Assembly: GCA_021805395.1 (NCBI GenBank)
Contig: JAJZFJ010000167.1
Location: 1 to 34,426, forward strand
Source: a bacterium
Lineage (GTDB): Bacteria > Armatimonadota > Chthonomonadetes > Chthonomonadales > Chthonomonadaceae
Length of the DNA stretch: 34,426 nt
Direction of reading: 5' to 3'
Positions 27,501 to 34,426 of the stretch are shown piece by piece. Position 1 is the first letter of the stretch. Each line of letters opens with the position of its first letter. A program made the position numbers and the translations under genes. The notes beneath the pieces were generated by a model that worked only from the letters and a program-made list of their open reading frames with translations, was not told the DNA's origin and ran no database searches.

Positions 27501-27604
27501 CTCAGTACGCATTTGCCTGTGTGCTTGAGCATGCGGGGTATGGTCGTGATGGGGCAGGTCTGGTTTGCCAGACATTCTTGAAGCACCTTTCCACTACAAA
27601 ATAG
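24557..27604 (+). CDS. Fusion of HhH-like domain, FtsW/RodA (SEDS) polymerase and class B penicillin-binding protein
   Basis: 1015 residues. A first membrane helix (about 15-33) is followed by a periplasmic helix-hairpin-helix-like segment (about 50-108: DLLISRSQADEMIHLRNKQD, GFFSVGNLLETGM). The SEDS domain (about 115-500) has FQPIEIAK (usually QPSExxK), GGWSGSGLGLGM and DDFIFASWAEQTGWFG. A further membrane helix (about 515-533) leads to the class B PBP. Its transpeptidase box is complete: Ser758-Lys761 (PPGSTLK), Ser822-x-Asn824 (VSSN), Lys956-Thr-Gly (GGKTGTA). SEDS proteins polymerise glycan strands and bPBPs cross-link them; normally they are separate partners. The position of the presumed catalytic SEDS Asp (DP in FtsW loop 4) reads HNSH, Asn359. 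The start is TTG with SD AGGAG six bases upstream. Confidence 0.9.
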   Translation: MQNGSKSSREFSIELFLSLAVIVVVIVGALLVTPASIKPSQIPVSINTLTASQYASDLLISRSQADEMIHLRNKQDGFFSVGNLLETGMKHRFFNTVQARALRPLLTVRSVDEVLKNWVLLLSLLLLIYLFYGPWLRKRAKVSGDPFLLPVMFFICGLSILLLFTLRDPLRDTPLVYHQAIGMALGLVLFTFCSRIKPELRREMRRYPYVWGVGALVLFLSLCLVGHGPGGVRLELAGFQPIEIAKILLVLFAASYLSEHAEHLADSPTDKTRTRILRELGPLVILFSLSLLLFFLVKDLGPGLLLFMVLVSMLTLTTGRWTYSLIGVVMVALGGWIGYLLHIGVYPVRVDMWLHPFHNSHSLGMQLAQGLWGMSSGGWSGSGLGLGMSSLIPRCQDDFIFASWAEQTGWFGAILLLCLFSALIWRGMKIGDRAQTSFDRALAYGISCLFGVQILLILGGVTGLLPLTGLSLPFIAYGDSALMLDFIAVGLLRSISATPGIPAPVSPPIMRASAVYRYIFLGLIVGVVGIVRMGQVQLLESQHYATELAYVPDADAVIRPHVNPRLLSIANTIVRGTIYDRNNIPIATSTAAEILKLAPNNRVTQKLLLEHGRYYPLGEDGAQLIGIANNVAGGPSGIEAEYDEQLRGYSKLGNLLSDYRNRWMPWYKPPQGENLHTSLDSQDEKLAWNALQEILAKKSVSKGAFVVVSPASGDILASVSAPSFHPNQMNFATYKSLESNPDNPMLDRVTEGYYPPGSTLKVATVAAALDTWPDALNFQVACNHSGVVKWSSDGKIYSRVLHDDLHDPSFGTIRLRKAFTVSSNIYFGTLAAKLGPDVLRNALILDGFSKVPTVADFGPDIADIGYGQGLMLASPMEMVQLLAAVGNGGTLMKPRIGESTSFNDSNEHVQKYPATVSAHIMTSQTAATLRGLLRDVVLRGTAQGLFMNIGMNVGGKTGTAQVGRGKQPDSWFLGVAPCPTTPQYAFACVLEHAGYGRDGAGLVCQTFLKHLSTTK

Positions 27605-28031
27605 TATTGTAGCAGGTTCACCGGGTTGATAGCACGTGCCTTCCTGGGGGGTAGATTTTGAGTCATGGCGGCTAGGGATTTTGTGAATTGTTTTGCCTTA
27701 TTGAGAACCAGCCAGAAGCCCGCGGAATGAATTCCTCGGCTAGGGGTGCTACGCACCGAGCGCCCTTCGGACGCTACGAAAGCACCTCGATTTGTGGGAT
27801 GTGCGGGGGGATTGCAGGATTTCGAGCTTTGGCAGGCAATGCCTAAAGACATTGCATGAGGATTGCAAGCCCGCTAAAGCAGGCTGTGCGGTCCACATAG
27901 GGGGAACGTTACCCCTTCCCGACGTAACATGATCTGTGAGCAGTTTATCCATCGCGTCCACGGAGGTTATGAGGCGTGGGTTTCTAACCCATGCGAAACG
28001 AAGCTAGCTGGATGATGTTTCTAAAGTTTAG
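27605..28031. repeat. Non-coding region with a chain of six hairpins (repeat/MITE-like or structured RNA)
   Basis: No convincing gene. Visible stems are: 27717-27741 (AGCC..GGAAT/ATTCC..GGCT); 27743-27750 with 27781-27788 (8 bp enclosing AGCG/CGCT and a TTCG loop); 27836-27841 with 27850-27855; 27868-27885 (AGCC, GC, loop TAAA); 27974-27994 (9 bp, loop TCT); and 28010-28041. The base composition is richer in G+C than the flanks. It looks like a clustered palindromic repeat or remnant of an IS200/IS605-type element, but no transposase is present. A structured RNA is an alternative. Confidence 0.45.
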
Positions 28032-28280
28032 AATATCATCCCCAAGCCTCCCGCCAGATTTCGCAACAGGTGCGCTATACCGGCAGTTCCGAAGGGTACA
28101 ATATGCCAGACGGGGCAAGTGGTCAATGCGCTTATCGTATTCCACAAACGCCCGACCGTTGTGCTAAGCTTTTCAGATGGCAGCAGCGTAACTTGCACTG
28201 CAAACCATCCGTTCTATGTGGATGGTGACGGGTTCACTCCCGCAGGGCAGCTTGTGAAAAAGCCAGATCACCTGAAATAG
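28032..28280 (+). pseudogene. Fragment of a Hint (intein-like) domain, polymorphic-toxin type
   Basis: An open stretch of 82 codons without a normal start, bounded by TAG at 28029 and TAG at 28278. It encodes VVLSFSDGSSVTCTANHPFY followed by VDGDGFTPAGQL. This is the second half of a Hint/pretoxin-Hint domain (usual form T..HPFYV.G.GW..A.eL). The N-terminal half with the catalytic Cys is absent or lost, as are any Rhs repeats or toxin. It is therefore a decayed remnant. Its end overlaps the terminator of the opposite-strand lipoprotein gene. The identification rests on the motif alone. Confidence 0.55.
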
Positions 28281-28292
28281 CATGATCTGGCT
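28256..28292 (-). terminator. Rho-independent terminator of the minus-strand lipoprotein operon
   Basis: On the minus strand AGCCAGATCA (28292-28283) pairs perfectly with TGATCTGGCT (28270-28261), 12-base loop, followed by four more T (28260-28257). It lies 28 bases after the stop of the lipoprotein gene. Confidence 0.88.
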
Positions 28293-28320
28293 AACTTACA
28301 TCTAACCTGTATTGGTTGTC

Positions 28321-29247
28321 CTATAACCCGATAGCAGGAGCTTCCACAGGCGTGGCAGTGGATGTCACTGTTACGGTTTTAGAAGTGCCTGAGGAGAGTT
28401 CCTGAACAGTGTATGTTCCCGCTGGTACCCAGAAGAAGTACTCTCCAGTAACGGGGTTAGTCTGTGCTACGAGGGGACCGACCGTTGGAGATAGTGTTAC
28501 GCTTGTACTGAATGGGTTACCACCTTTAGTCACGAAACCATAGATTGTAAACGGTTGCCCTGGCGTAGAACTTGCAATGGGTGCACCCAGCAGGAGAGTT
28601 CCTAGTGGATTACTTCCTGTCGCCAGTGGGAACTGCACAGTAATAGGTTTGTTCACATATCCCGTTGCCTGTATGTTTCCGATGGGGGTAGTCGGATCGG
28701 TGCCTAATCCAACTGGCAGATTGGAGATAGTGAATGTGCCATCTGAGGCTGTCACTGTGGATTGGCCCCCGATTGTTACGGTAGCACCAGATATCGGCTT
28801 GTTTACACCGTTTGTACTGCTTGCCACAGTGCCAGAGGCGATAGCGGTGTATCCTGTTGAGGACACATAGATTGTGCCTAAAGCGTTCACCTGTCCTGAA
28901 GTGAGGTGAAGCGCCAGTGTTAATGGCTGCTCACCAGTGGCAGTTACAGTACCACTTGTTGCGCTGGATGATACTGATGTCAGAGTGAACGCTCCTGTCG
29001 CATCCGTGGTTGCTTGCTGACCTCCAATTGTCACAACGGCTCCAGGGCTGGGAGGAAGATTTGTTTCAACCAAGAGCACTGTACCGCTCACCGTAGTATT
29101 GCCGGTGCCTGTAGAGCCGCCCCCCCCTCCGCCGCCGCCACAACCGGTTAGCATCACTGTTACTAATGACATCAGGAGTATGATCATGCTAATCTTTGCC
29201 AACGAATTTCGACTTCTATTCATTCTTCCAGAATTTAGTACACTCAT
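28321..29247 (-). CDS. Lipoprotein with carboxypeptidase-regulatory-like (beta-sandwich) repeats
   Basis: A 308-residue lipoprotein. A signal peptide ends in the lipobox VMLTGC (lipidated Cys36), followed by a run of Gly. Three successive repeats resemble CarboxypepD_reg-like domains, e.g. SGTVLLVETNLPPSPGAVVT with IGGQQATTDATGAFTLTSV, and GATVTIGGQSTVTASDGTFT. The C-terminal one reads PVTGEYFFWVPAGTYTVQEL. It is probably a surface or periplasmic binding/structural protein without enzymatic function. SD AGGAG lies 6 bases before ATG. It starts 9 bases after the large FlgD-tailed gene, so both are in one operon. A homopolymer tract lies just after the lipobox (see separate entry). Confidence 0.8.
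   Translation of the reverse strand: MSVLNSGRMNRSRNSLAKISMIILLMSLVTVMLTGCGGGGGGGGSTGTGNTTVSGTVLLVETNLPPSPGAVVTIGGQQATTDATGAFTLTSVSSSATSGTVTATGEQPLTLALHLTSGQVNALGTIYVSSTGYTAIASGTVASSTNGVNKPISGATVTIGGQSTVTASDGTFTISNLPVGLGTDPTTPIGNIQATGYVNKPITVQFPLATGSNPLGTLLLGAPIASSTPGQPFTIYGFVTKGGNPFSTSVTLSPTVGPLVAQTNPVTGEYFFWVPAGTYTVQELSSGTSKTVTVTSTATPVEAPAIGL
29120..29127 (-). repeat. G8 homopolymer tract in lipoprotein coding sequence
   Basis: Eight C on the plus strand (G8 in the coding strand) fall in the Gly run directly after the lipobox. They are next to further GGC/GGA-type repeats (CCGCCGCCGCC at 29128-29140 region). Such tracts are prone to slippage; a one-base change would abolish the mature protein. 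Confidence 0.7.
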
Positions 29248-29256
29248 AATATTCTC

Positions 29257-32200
29257 CTAACGTGTAATGATGCACGGAGTGATGGCACGTGACTGTCTAC
29301 CATTGGATGTGATAATCTGAACTTCCACAAGATAGGTTCCGGCAGGCATCTGTACCCCTTCATCATTTTTTAGATCCCAGATGAGGTTCTGAGTACCCGC
29401 TGTTACTGCTCTGCCAGTGTCCAGGTGCCTTATCACCTGTCCATTCAGACCTCGCAGGTCAACATTAACCTGTGCAGGTACAGAAGTATCGAACTGTATG
29501 GAGGCACCCGCTACTGCTCTACCACCTGCGCCGGGGATAATCACCGTATGGAGCCCAATAACCAGTGGTGCTAGAGCTGCAGTGCGAGATGCTGTGATTT
29601 GGAACTTACGGGTAGTTTCACCCGGAGCTGCAATGAAGCTGTAGCTAGAACTGGTGTTCAGTTCGGTGGATGCACGTGTATCCAGATCTGTCAGTGTGAG
29701 AGTGGTTCCAGAGGGTACATCAGCAAGATTTGGCCATGTTAATGTGTAGCTACCGCCAGGTTTGGGTATGTTTACCAGCACATTCCATGTGGAATTTGTC
29801 TGGCGTGGTCTGATATCAGACAAAAAGTTCGAGCCGACCATTCTGGTCTGCCAGTCTGGTTGAGAGAAGTAAATCGACAGGTTGCCGTTCTGCGTGATCG
29901 GTGGAGGCACTGCGCTGTCAAGTGATGGGACATAACGCGTAGAGCCATTGGAAGCCTGACCAAACACCGCAGTCTGCTCATGGCCATTGCTGTCCTGCAG
30001 ATTAAGGTTCAATCGCCATCCACTTAGCGGCGTGCTGGGGGCAGATCGACTGTTTATAGCAACAACATGGAATGGAAGGGAAACCATACGGGTATTGGGT
30101 GAAGGATTCACGATGGTCATCGTCAAACCTTCTGGCTCGTTACACAGTATGAAATAGCCATTCCATGGCTGCAGCTGGAACTGTTGGAATGGGGAGTTTG
30201 CAGCTTGGGTCTGTGTGATATCAACATATGCATCAACAGAAGAGGAACTGTTGAATCCAAAGATTCCCGAACCCAAATATCCAGCGCTCACAGCCTGTGT
30301 AAAGGTGAGAGCACTTCCTCCCTGATACTGAAATACTGCACCACCACTTGTACCCGTAGAGCCATTGCTTGTGAGATCCACATTCGCATTGAATGGGTCT
30401 CCAATCATGTTCCATCCATACTGAAGACCTATCGTAACAAGGTTCTCATTATCAGTCCTAACTCCAGTAATCGAAATACCATTTTGTCCCGCCCCTCCGT
30501 TCAGTGCAGACTGGAAATTAGTCCATAACCCATATCCAGGCTGATAAAGGGGAAGATTAGGATAAAGCATATAGTTGAGACCGCTTGAGGAATCGATACT
30601 TTGATTCCACTGTGCTATTAGCGCTTGTGATGGAGCTACTCCAAACACAGCAGCCATGTCTGGATTAAGCGGCTTTAATGGAAGAGAAATGAGTTGCGGA
30701 CCAGCAGAAAACACATGAGTTAGAGTTGTTGTTGCGCCCGGCACCTGCAATATGAACATCGGTTCAACATAGTTCAATCCTGCTGAGTTAGTTGGCGTTC
30801 TAACAAATACGTTTCTCTGGAAAGTAATCGGTGAACTTCCGGGTGCAGCTGGCTGATAGGTGAGAGTTACCTTGGTGAAACCCAAAGGCACGATTGCGGA
30901 GGAACCCAATGCCCCAAAAGCCCCTTGTGCAACCTGAGCGGTAACAGCCTGACCGTTTCCACCAGAGAATGTTGCGTTTACAGTGCCGGTATCAGATCCT
31001 ACTGTGACACCATAAAACGTGTTAACGCCAAAGCCCGAACCCGTGCTGGCGTTTGCAGGATAGTAGAGATGAGTATCCATTCCACTCAGTGGGAAATCCA
31101 TACTTACACGCATGACCGGATTCTGCCCAATGTTACTGAACGTAGGAGCGGAATATCCTTCACCCGTAGGTATCTGAATAGCTGTATCTGCACCTGGCAA
31201 GGTCAAACTGTTAAGGTAGGTATAGTCATAAAACACAGGATTACAGACACCACTTAAATCCTGTTCATCTCCACTGGATGTAGTGTTGTAATACAACAAA
31301 ACTACATTTGCACCATCTTGCGATGTACTGGATGCTGGGGCATCTGTGACAAATGCATACTCTTTGGATCCAGGAATTACGCTAGCATCGAATATGTACT
31401 GCTGTTGAAACCACTGGCTGAATGGCTGTCCTTCTACACTGCCTCCAACAGCTTGAGAGGCTATCTGTTCCAGTTGAGGTTCGTTATCTGCTACAGAGTT
31501 ATTCTGCTGCCATGCTGCTGTATAAGCGGTAGTAAAGTTACTGAAAAACGATGGGTTTTCAACATAGCACTTTGTCCATGCAGTGGAAGACATTTCCAAA
31601 CGAGGGATTAGCATTCCTCCAAACTGACCAGAGATTGGCTGAGCCATCTTGGTTGGTGGAAAGAAAGTGGAGTTGCCCAGGGAAGGCTGATTTAAAATAT
31701 CGTAGTTCGCCGTATAATAAAAATCTGAGATAGGGTCAACGGATGCATTATTAGGAAATCTGCCCTGCAGGGACTGAGCTACGACAACTGCTTCTGCTCT
31801 TGCCATTCCTGTTGCAAAGCTGTCGAAACCCATAACCTCAGGACCATAGAATGTTTGTGCCATAGCCTGCAATAGTCCAAGATATTCATCTTGAGGAGTA
31901 TTGAAATTTGGAAGATCTATGTCAATACTTCCATCGGTATTCACTACTACCGTAACTCCAATGATTCCAGAAACCAGAGTGGGATTATCATCTTTGTTGA
32001 GAATTGTCACCTGACCATTCCACAACGGAGACCCCATAAGGTTTACAAGTGCAGGGTAGAAGAGGGTGTTGACGGTATTACTGAGTGCTGCCGCTGTAGC
32101 GGGATCAAAAGCATACTGCCCTGTTGTGCTTATCACAAAAGTCAGTCCATTGCCAGCACCCCGAGTTGCAACTCCGTTTCGTCTGGGCAGAATCAATCTT

Positions 32201-32547
32201 CCATTGTTTCTAAAAAGCACAGTATCGACTACTGGAATGGAATGGCCAGGTCTGAGTGCACCCACGCTTTTTAATCGACTGATTTCACTTTGAAGAGCTG
32301 CATCTCTAGCCAGCATAAGTGAATGTAACTTTGCATCCATAGCAGATATGCTTGCCGCCCGGTTATTGGGATTAGAGATATCAACTATTAAAGCAGATTG
32401 TGGACCGTTTCCCACAGCTGCAAAACGCTGGTTTACAACATTTGTGTAAGTCTGAGCATGAACACTCAATGGCAGCAGTGAAATGCTAGATAGCAGGAGG
32501 AAAAGTATTCTGGATTCTTTGGTTAATTGACAGAGTTTCAGAAACAT
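29257..32547 (-). CDS. Large secreted protein with FlgD-like Ig C-terminus and apparently degenerate gluzincin-like domain
   Basis: A 1096-residue exported protein with a signal peptide (about 1-31, SLLPLSVHA). Residues about 140-400 resemble a metallopeptidase scaffold: EYLGLLQAMAQTFYGPEVMG followed by FDSFATGMARAEAVVVAQSL. Where related secreted peptidases have HExxH this one has QAMAQ (227-231), so zinc binding is not expected. A long middle part consists of beta-rich domains I do not recognise. The end (about 1015-1096) is a FlgD-like Ig domain (VNVDLRGLNGQVIRHLDTGR and AGTQNLIWDLKNDEGVQMPA, then GTYLVEVQ), often a sorting or anchoring tail. SD GGGAG precedes ATG. It is co-transcribed with the following lipoprotein. 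Confidence 0.65.
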   Translation of the reverse strand: MFLKLCQLTKESRILFLLLSSISLLPLSVHAQTYTNVVNQRFAAVGNGPQSALIVDISNPNNRAASISAMDAKLHSLMLARDAALQSEISRLKSVGALRPGHSIPVVDTVLFRNNGRLILPRRNGVATRGAGNGLTFVISTTGQYAFDPATAAALSNTVNTLFYPALVNLMGSPLWNGQVTILNKDDNPTLVSGIIGVTVVVNTDGSIDIDLPNFNTPQDEYLGLLQAMAQTFYGPEVMGFDSFATGMARAEAVVVAQSLQGRFPNNASVDPISDFYYTANYDILNQPSLGNSTFFPPTKMAQPISGQFGGMLIPRLEMSSTAWTKCYVENPSFFSNFTTAYTAAWQQNNSVADNEPQLEQIASQAVGGSVEGQPFSQWFQQQYIFDASVIPGSKEYAFVTDAPASSTSQDGANVVLLYYNTTSSGDEQDLSGVCNPVFYDYTYLNSLTLPGADTAIQIPTGEGYSAPTFSNIGQNPVMRVSMDFPLSGMDTHLYYPANASTGSGFGVNTFYGVTVGSDTGTVNATFSGGNGQAVTAQVAQGAFGALGSSAIVPLGFTKVTLTYQPAAPGSSPITFQRNVFVRTPTNSAGLNYVEPMFILQVPGATTTLTHVFSAGPQLISLPLKPLNPDMAAVFGVAPSQALIAQWNQSIDSSSGLNYMLYPNLPLYQPGYGLWTNFQSALNGGAGQNGISITGVRTDNENLVTIGLQYGWNMIGDPFNANVDLTSNGSTGTSGGAVFQYQGGSALTFTQAVSAGYLGSGIFGFNSSSSVDAYVDITQTQAANSPFQQFQLQPWNGYFILCNEPEGLTMTIVNPSPNTRMVSLPFHVVAINSRSAPSTPLSGWRLNLNLQDSNGHEQTAVFGQASNGSTRYVPSLDSAVPPPITQNGNLSIYFSQPDWQTRMVGSNFLSDIRPRQTNSTWNVLVNIPKPGGSYTLTWPNLADVPSGTTLTLTDLDTRASTELNTSSSYSFIAAPGETTRKFQITASRTAALAPLVIGLHTVIIPGAGGRAVAGASIQFDTSVPAQVNVDLRGLNGQVIRHLDTGRAVTAGTQNLIWDLKNDEGVQMPAGTYLVEVQIITSNGRQSRAITPCIITR

Positions 32548-32604
32548 GCTCTGGTCTCCCTCTAATGAATGAAAAGAGGCCCGGGGGTGGCCATTGTGCT
32601 AAGC

Positions 32605-32634
32605 AAGCACAGTAACCTCATGGCTACTGTGCTT
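32605..32634 (-). terminator. Terminator-like hairpin between minus-strand genes
   Basis: A perfect 10-bp inverted repeat, AAGCACAGTA (32605-32614) with TACTGTGCTT (32625-32634), 10-base loop, lies between the stop of the upstream lipoprotein gene and the start of the FlgD-tailed gene. On the minus strand it is followed by a weak T-rich stretch only, so termination may be partial. Confidence 0.6.
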
Positions 32635-32657
32635 GAATGGGTGGGGGAATATGCAAG

Positions 32658-34238
32658 TTATGGTACCACAAAGGAACCAATTTGGCTGATTGCATAAGAA
32701 TATCCTACATTAGGAGCACTTGTAGGAGGCGTATATTGTGCGATGACATCCCAGTAATACGTGCCAGGAGCAAGCGGACTATCAGTAGGCTGAGTGAGTG
32801 TATACTGGCTGGCAGAGCCGTTCACAACATCTGAAACTATTGGATTTACCCCATTTGAATTAGATTGATAGGACGGGTACTGATTATAGATGTTAACAGT
32901 ATACTGACCCACATTATTCAACGGCGTCCATTGTAGGGTTGGAAGTGAACTCAATGACTGGTTTCCGTATCCATTCTGAATGTTGATTGGAGAAAGAGGA
33001 CTAACCTGGAAAGTTGCACTACTCACTGCCTGACCTTCAGTACCGTTCTGCGGAAACAGTATCGTATCAACTGGTGCCACATTGTAGAAGTAGATATCTC
33101 CAGGTGTTAGAGCTGGGTCTACATCAGCATATCTGTCTCCCAATGGGTCACGAAGCAGAGCTTCTGAGAAGAAGTTAGCATTGTTTCCATCGGATCTCAA
33201 AATATCAAATCCCAGGAGATTGTTCTGAGGAATATAATTCCAGAATAGATCTGTTTCTACAATTGAACCAGCTGGTGTACTTCTTGTTAATCCGTTTTTG
33301 GCATACTGTACTTTAACCGACTTGCTGGAAACTGATTGAGAAGCTTTCATTCCCAGCTTATGAAGTACCGAGTTGATTATCATTGGATAAGGTGAAGCGT
33401 TTCCAGTGGAAGATAAGCCAGCAGCACGGTTTGGAGTTGATGGAATTGTGAAAGTAGATACCACCAAACCTTGAACAGGAGAGATTGTTGAACCGTTATT
33501 CGAAGAATCAAGGGTGAGATTCACCTGTTCATTTTGACCTGGATTCGGTGAAATGTTGGATACGGTCTGGTTAATGTGCCCCGCAAACGATCCAGTAACT
33601 GTGTATGTAACCGGGTTGTTTGAGCCATCTTTTAAAGTGGTAGGAAGGTCTGGGATCGTATAATTTCCATTCTGATCGGTATAGGCTGTGAAGGAAGCAA
33701 GGTTAAGAAAGTACTGACTGCCATTGCTTGATACCGGACCAGGAGCAACAAAAACTCTTGCACCTGCAAGGGGTGTTCCGTTCTGATCGGTAAGCTGCCC
33801 CGAAATGGTTGCCTGGGTTGAACTGTTCGAGAGAACCACCATTGCGTCAGATGCAGGTCCAAAACCGTTCAAAACCTCAACGGTATTCTGTCCTGTCCAG
33901 TTCTGCCCGTTCACTGTCGCTCTGGCAGATACAGTAAAGACAAGAGAATTCTGTCCAGAGGGAACGGTAACATTGGGAAGAACAAAGTCGCCTTCCTGCG
34001 TGGATGTGGAGGTGTTACTGTCACCGGTAACAGTTGCACCTATGATAGGGGAACCGTTAATATCTGTGATAGTACCAGCTAACTGATTTGTGCTGGAGGA
34101 GTTGTTATTTCCTGGATTATTAATATTTATGGAATTAGATCCAGAACTACATCCATTCAAACCTATCCCTGCAACAAGAAGCAGTCCAGCAAACGAGAGG
34201 ATAGAAACAACGTTTTTTCGGGGTTCAAGAGAATTCAT
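32658..34238 (-). CDS. Lipoprotein with carboxypeptidase-regulatory-like and fibronectin-III-like domains
   Basis: A 526-residue lipoprotein (lipobox GIGLNGC, Cys30) followed by a Ser/Asn-rich linker. Two carboxypeptidase-regulatory-like domains follow: LAGTITDINGSPIIGATVTG (about 53-135) and ISGQLTDQNGTPLAGARVFV (about 145-245). Next is a region with FWNYIPQNNLLGFDILRSDG and a C-terminal PTLQWTPLNNVGQYTVNIYN domain of fibronectin type III style. It is probably a surface-exposed binding or structural protein. SD GGAGCGAG lies upstream. It resembles the 308-residue lipoprotein in architecture and shares its strand and neighbourhood. Confidence 0.75.
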   Translation of the reverse strand: MNSLEPRKNVVSILSFAGLLLVAGIGLNGCSSGSNSININNPGNNNSSSTNQLAGTITDINGSPIIGATVTGDSNTSTSTQEGDFVLPNVTVPSGQNSLVFTVSARATVNGQNWTGQNTVEVLNGFGPASDAMVVLSNSSTQATISGQLTDQNGTPLAGARVFVAPGPVSSNGSQYFLNLASFTAYTDQNGNYTIPDLPTTLKDGSNNPVTYTVTGSFAGHINQTVSNISPNPGQNEQVNLTLDSSNNGSTISPVQGLVVSTFTIPSTPNRAAGLSSTGNASPYPMIINSVLHKLGMKASQSVSSKSVKVQYAKNGLTRSTPAGSIVETDLFWNYIPQNNLLGFDILRSDGNNANFFSEALLRDPLGDRYADVDPALTPGDIYFYNVAPVDTILFPQNGTEGQAVSSATFQVSPLSPINIQNGYGNQSLSSLPTLQWTPLNNVGQYTVNIYNQYPSYQSNSNGVNPIVSDVVNGSASQYTLTQPTDSPLAPGTYYWDVIAQYTPPTSAPNVGYSYAISQIGSFVVP

Positions 34239-34316
34239 TCTTATACTCGCTCCTGCACTCCATCTTGGAAGATAGGATATGCTGATAAGTTTAATCTAGC
34301 TAATGTTACGAGGAAA

Positions 34317-34426
34317 TTACAGAGATTGTGACAATGTGGAATTAGTATTCTCATTCTCGTTTGGATCTATCTCTGGCTCATCTGTAATATCAACTACATC
34401 GTCGTCCAGTGAATTCAGTCCATTTG
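34317..34426 (-). CDS. C-terminal end of an unidentified gene (continues beyond window)
   Basis: An open minus-strand frame enters at the right edge and stops at TAA (34319-34317). The 35 visible residues are strongly acidic and Asn-rich (LNSLDDDVVDITDEPEIDPN then ENENTNSTLSQSL). Only a tail is visible, so no function can be given. The 78 bases between this stop and the lipoprotein start contain the RBS of the latter. Confidence 0.55.
   Translation of the reverse strand, partial: NGLNSLDDDVVDITDEPEIDPNENENTNSTLSQSL

Noticed and set aside
27749-27961. Minus-strand reading frames of 70 and 116 codons in the hairpin region as genes
   Set aside because: They run through the palindromes, have no SD or recognisable domain, and one overlaps the end of the SEDS-PBP gene.
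27605-28030. RNase P RNA, SRP RNA or 6S RNA in the gene-free hairpin region
   Set aside because: None of the conserved cores I know for these RNAs could be found on either strand.

Overview
The window reads as a chromosomal segment of a free-living bacterium with an outer surface rich in exported proteins: lipoproteins, PEP-CTERM-type sorting tails, a Tat substrate, and Sec and Tat components. The mix (secreted glycoside hydrolases, FlgD-type Ig tails, a fused SEDS/penicillin-binding protein, carboxypeptidase-regulatory-domain lipoproteins, frequent TTG starts, moderate G+C) would fit Armatimonadota or a neighbouring under-studied phylum. That placement is a guess from gene content; no rRNA is present. 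No CRISPR array, intact insertion sequence, prophage or tRNA other than tmRNA was seen.

Left part (1-5.6 kb): the 3' part of ssrA (tmRNA) with its terminator, then obg. On the opposite strand lies a HAD phosphatase, SUKH-TPR protein, redoxin run. A Met/His/Cys-rich secreted protein, probably a metal binder, is divergent from an ECF sigma factor that is translationally coupled to a tiny soluble zinc-finger anti-sigma factor.

5.8-10.3 kb: three tightly overlapping genes match DprE2, DprE1 and the UbiA-type decaprenyl-phosphate phosphoribosyltransferase of mycobacteria. This is the core of a polyprenyl-phospho-arabinose pathway, here beside hisF-hisI (PRPP is a shared precursor).

10.4-22.3 kb: a 1234-residue secreted protein with carbohydrate-binding-like modules, a degenerate receiver, an LtrA membrane protein, and two PEP-CTERM-type proteins with a thioester-like domain (the second frameshifted and lacking the cysteine). 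They are followed by a LysR regulator overlapping a Tat-exported GH5 glucanase, and a secreted GH13 neopullulanase-like enzyme.

22.4-27.6 kb: a PfkB sugar kinase, two TatA/B-like genes, secG, and a 1015-residue natural fusion of a helix-hairpin-helix-like periplasmic domain, an FtsW/RodA-like polymerase and a class B PBP. The presumed catalytic Asp of the SEDS domain looks replaced by Asn.

27.6-34.4 kb: a 700-base gap with six hairpins and a decayed Hint (intein-like/polymorphic-toxin) fragment. It is followed on the minus strand by two lipoproteins and a large FlgD-tailed protein that looks like a dead metalloprotease, then the end of an unidentified acidic-tailed gene.

Across the window several promoters share two traits. 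A TANAAT -10 box lies 6-7 bases before the start codon (leaderless mRNAs), and perfect inverted repeats flank or abut the -10. All identifications are by eye from sequence; no database search was run.
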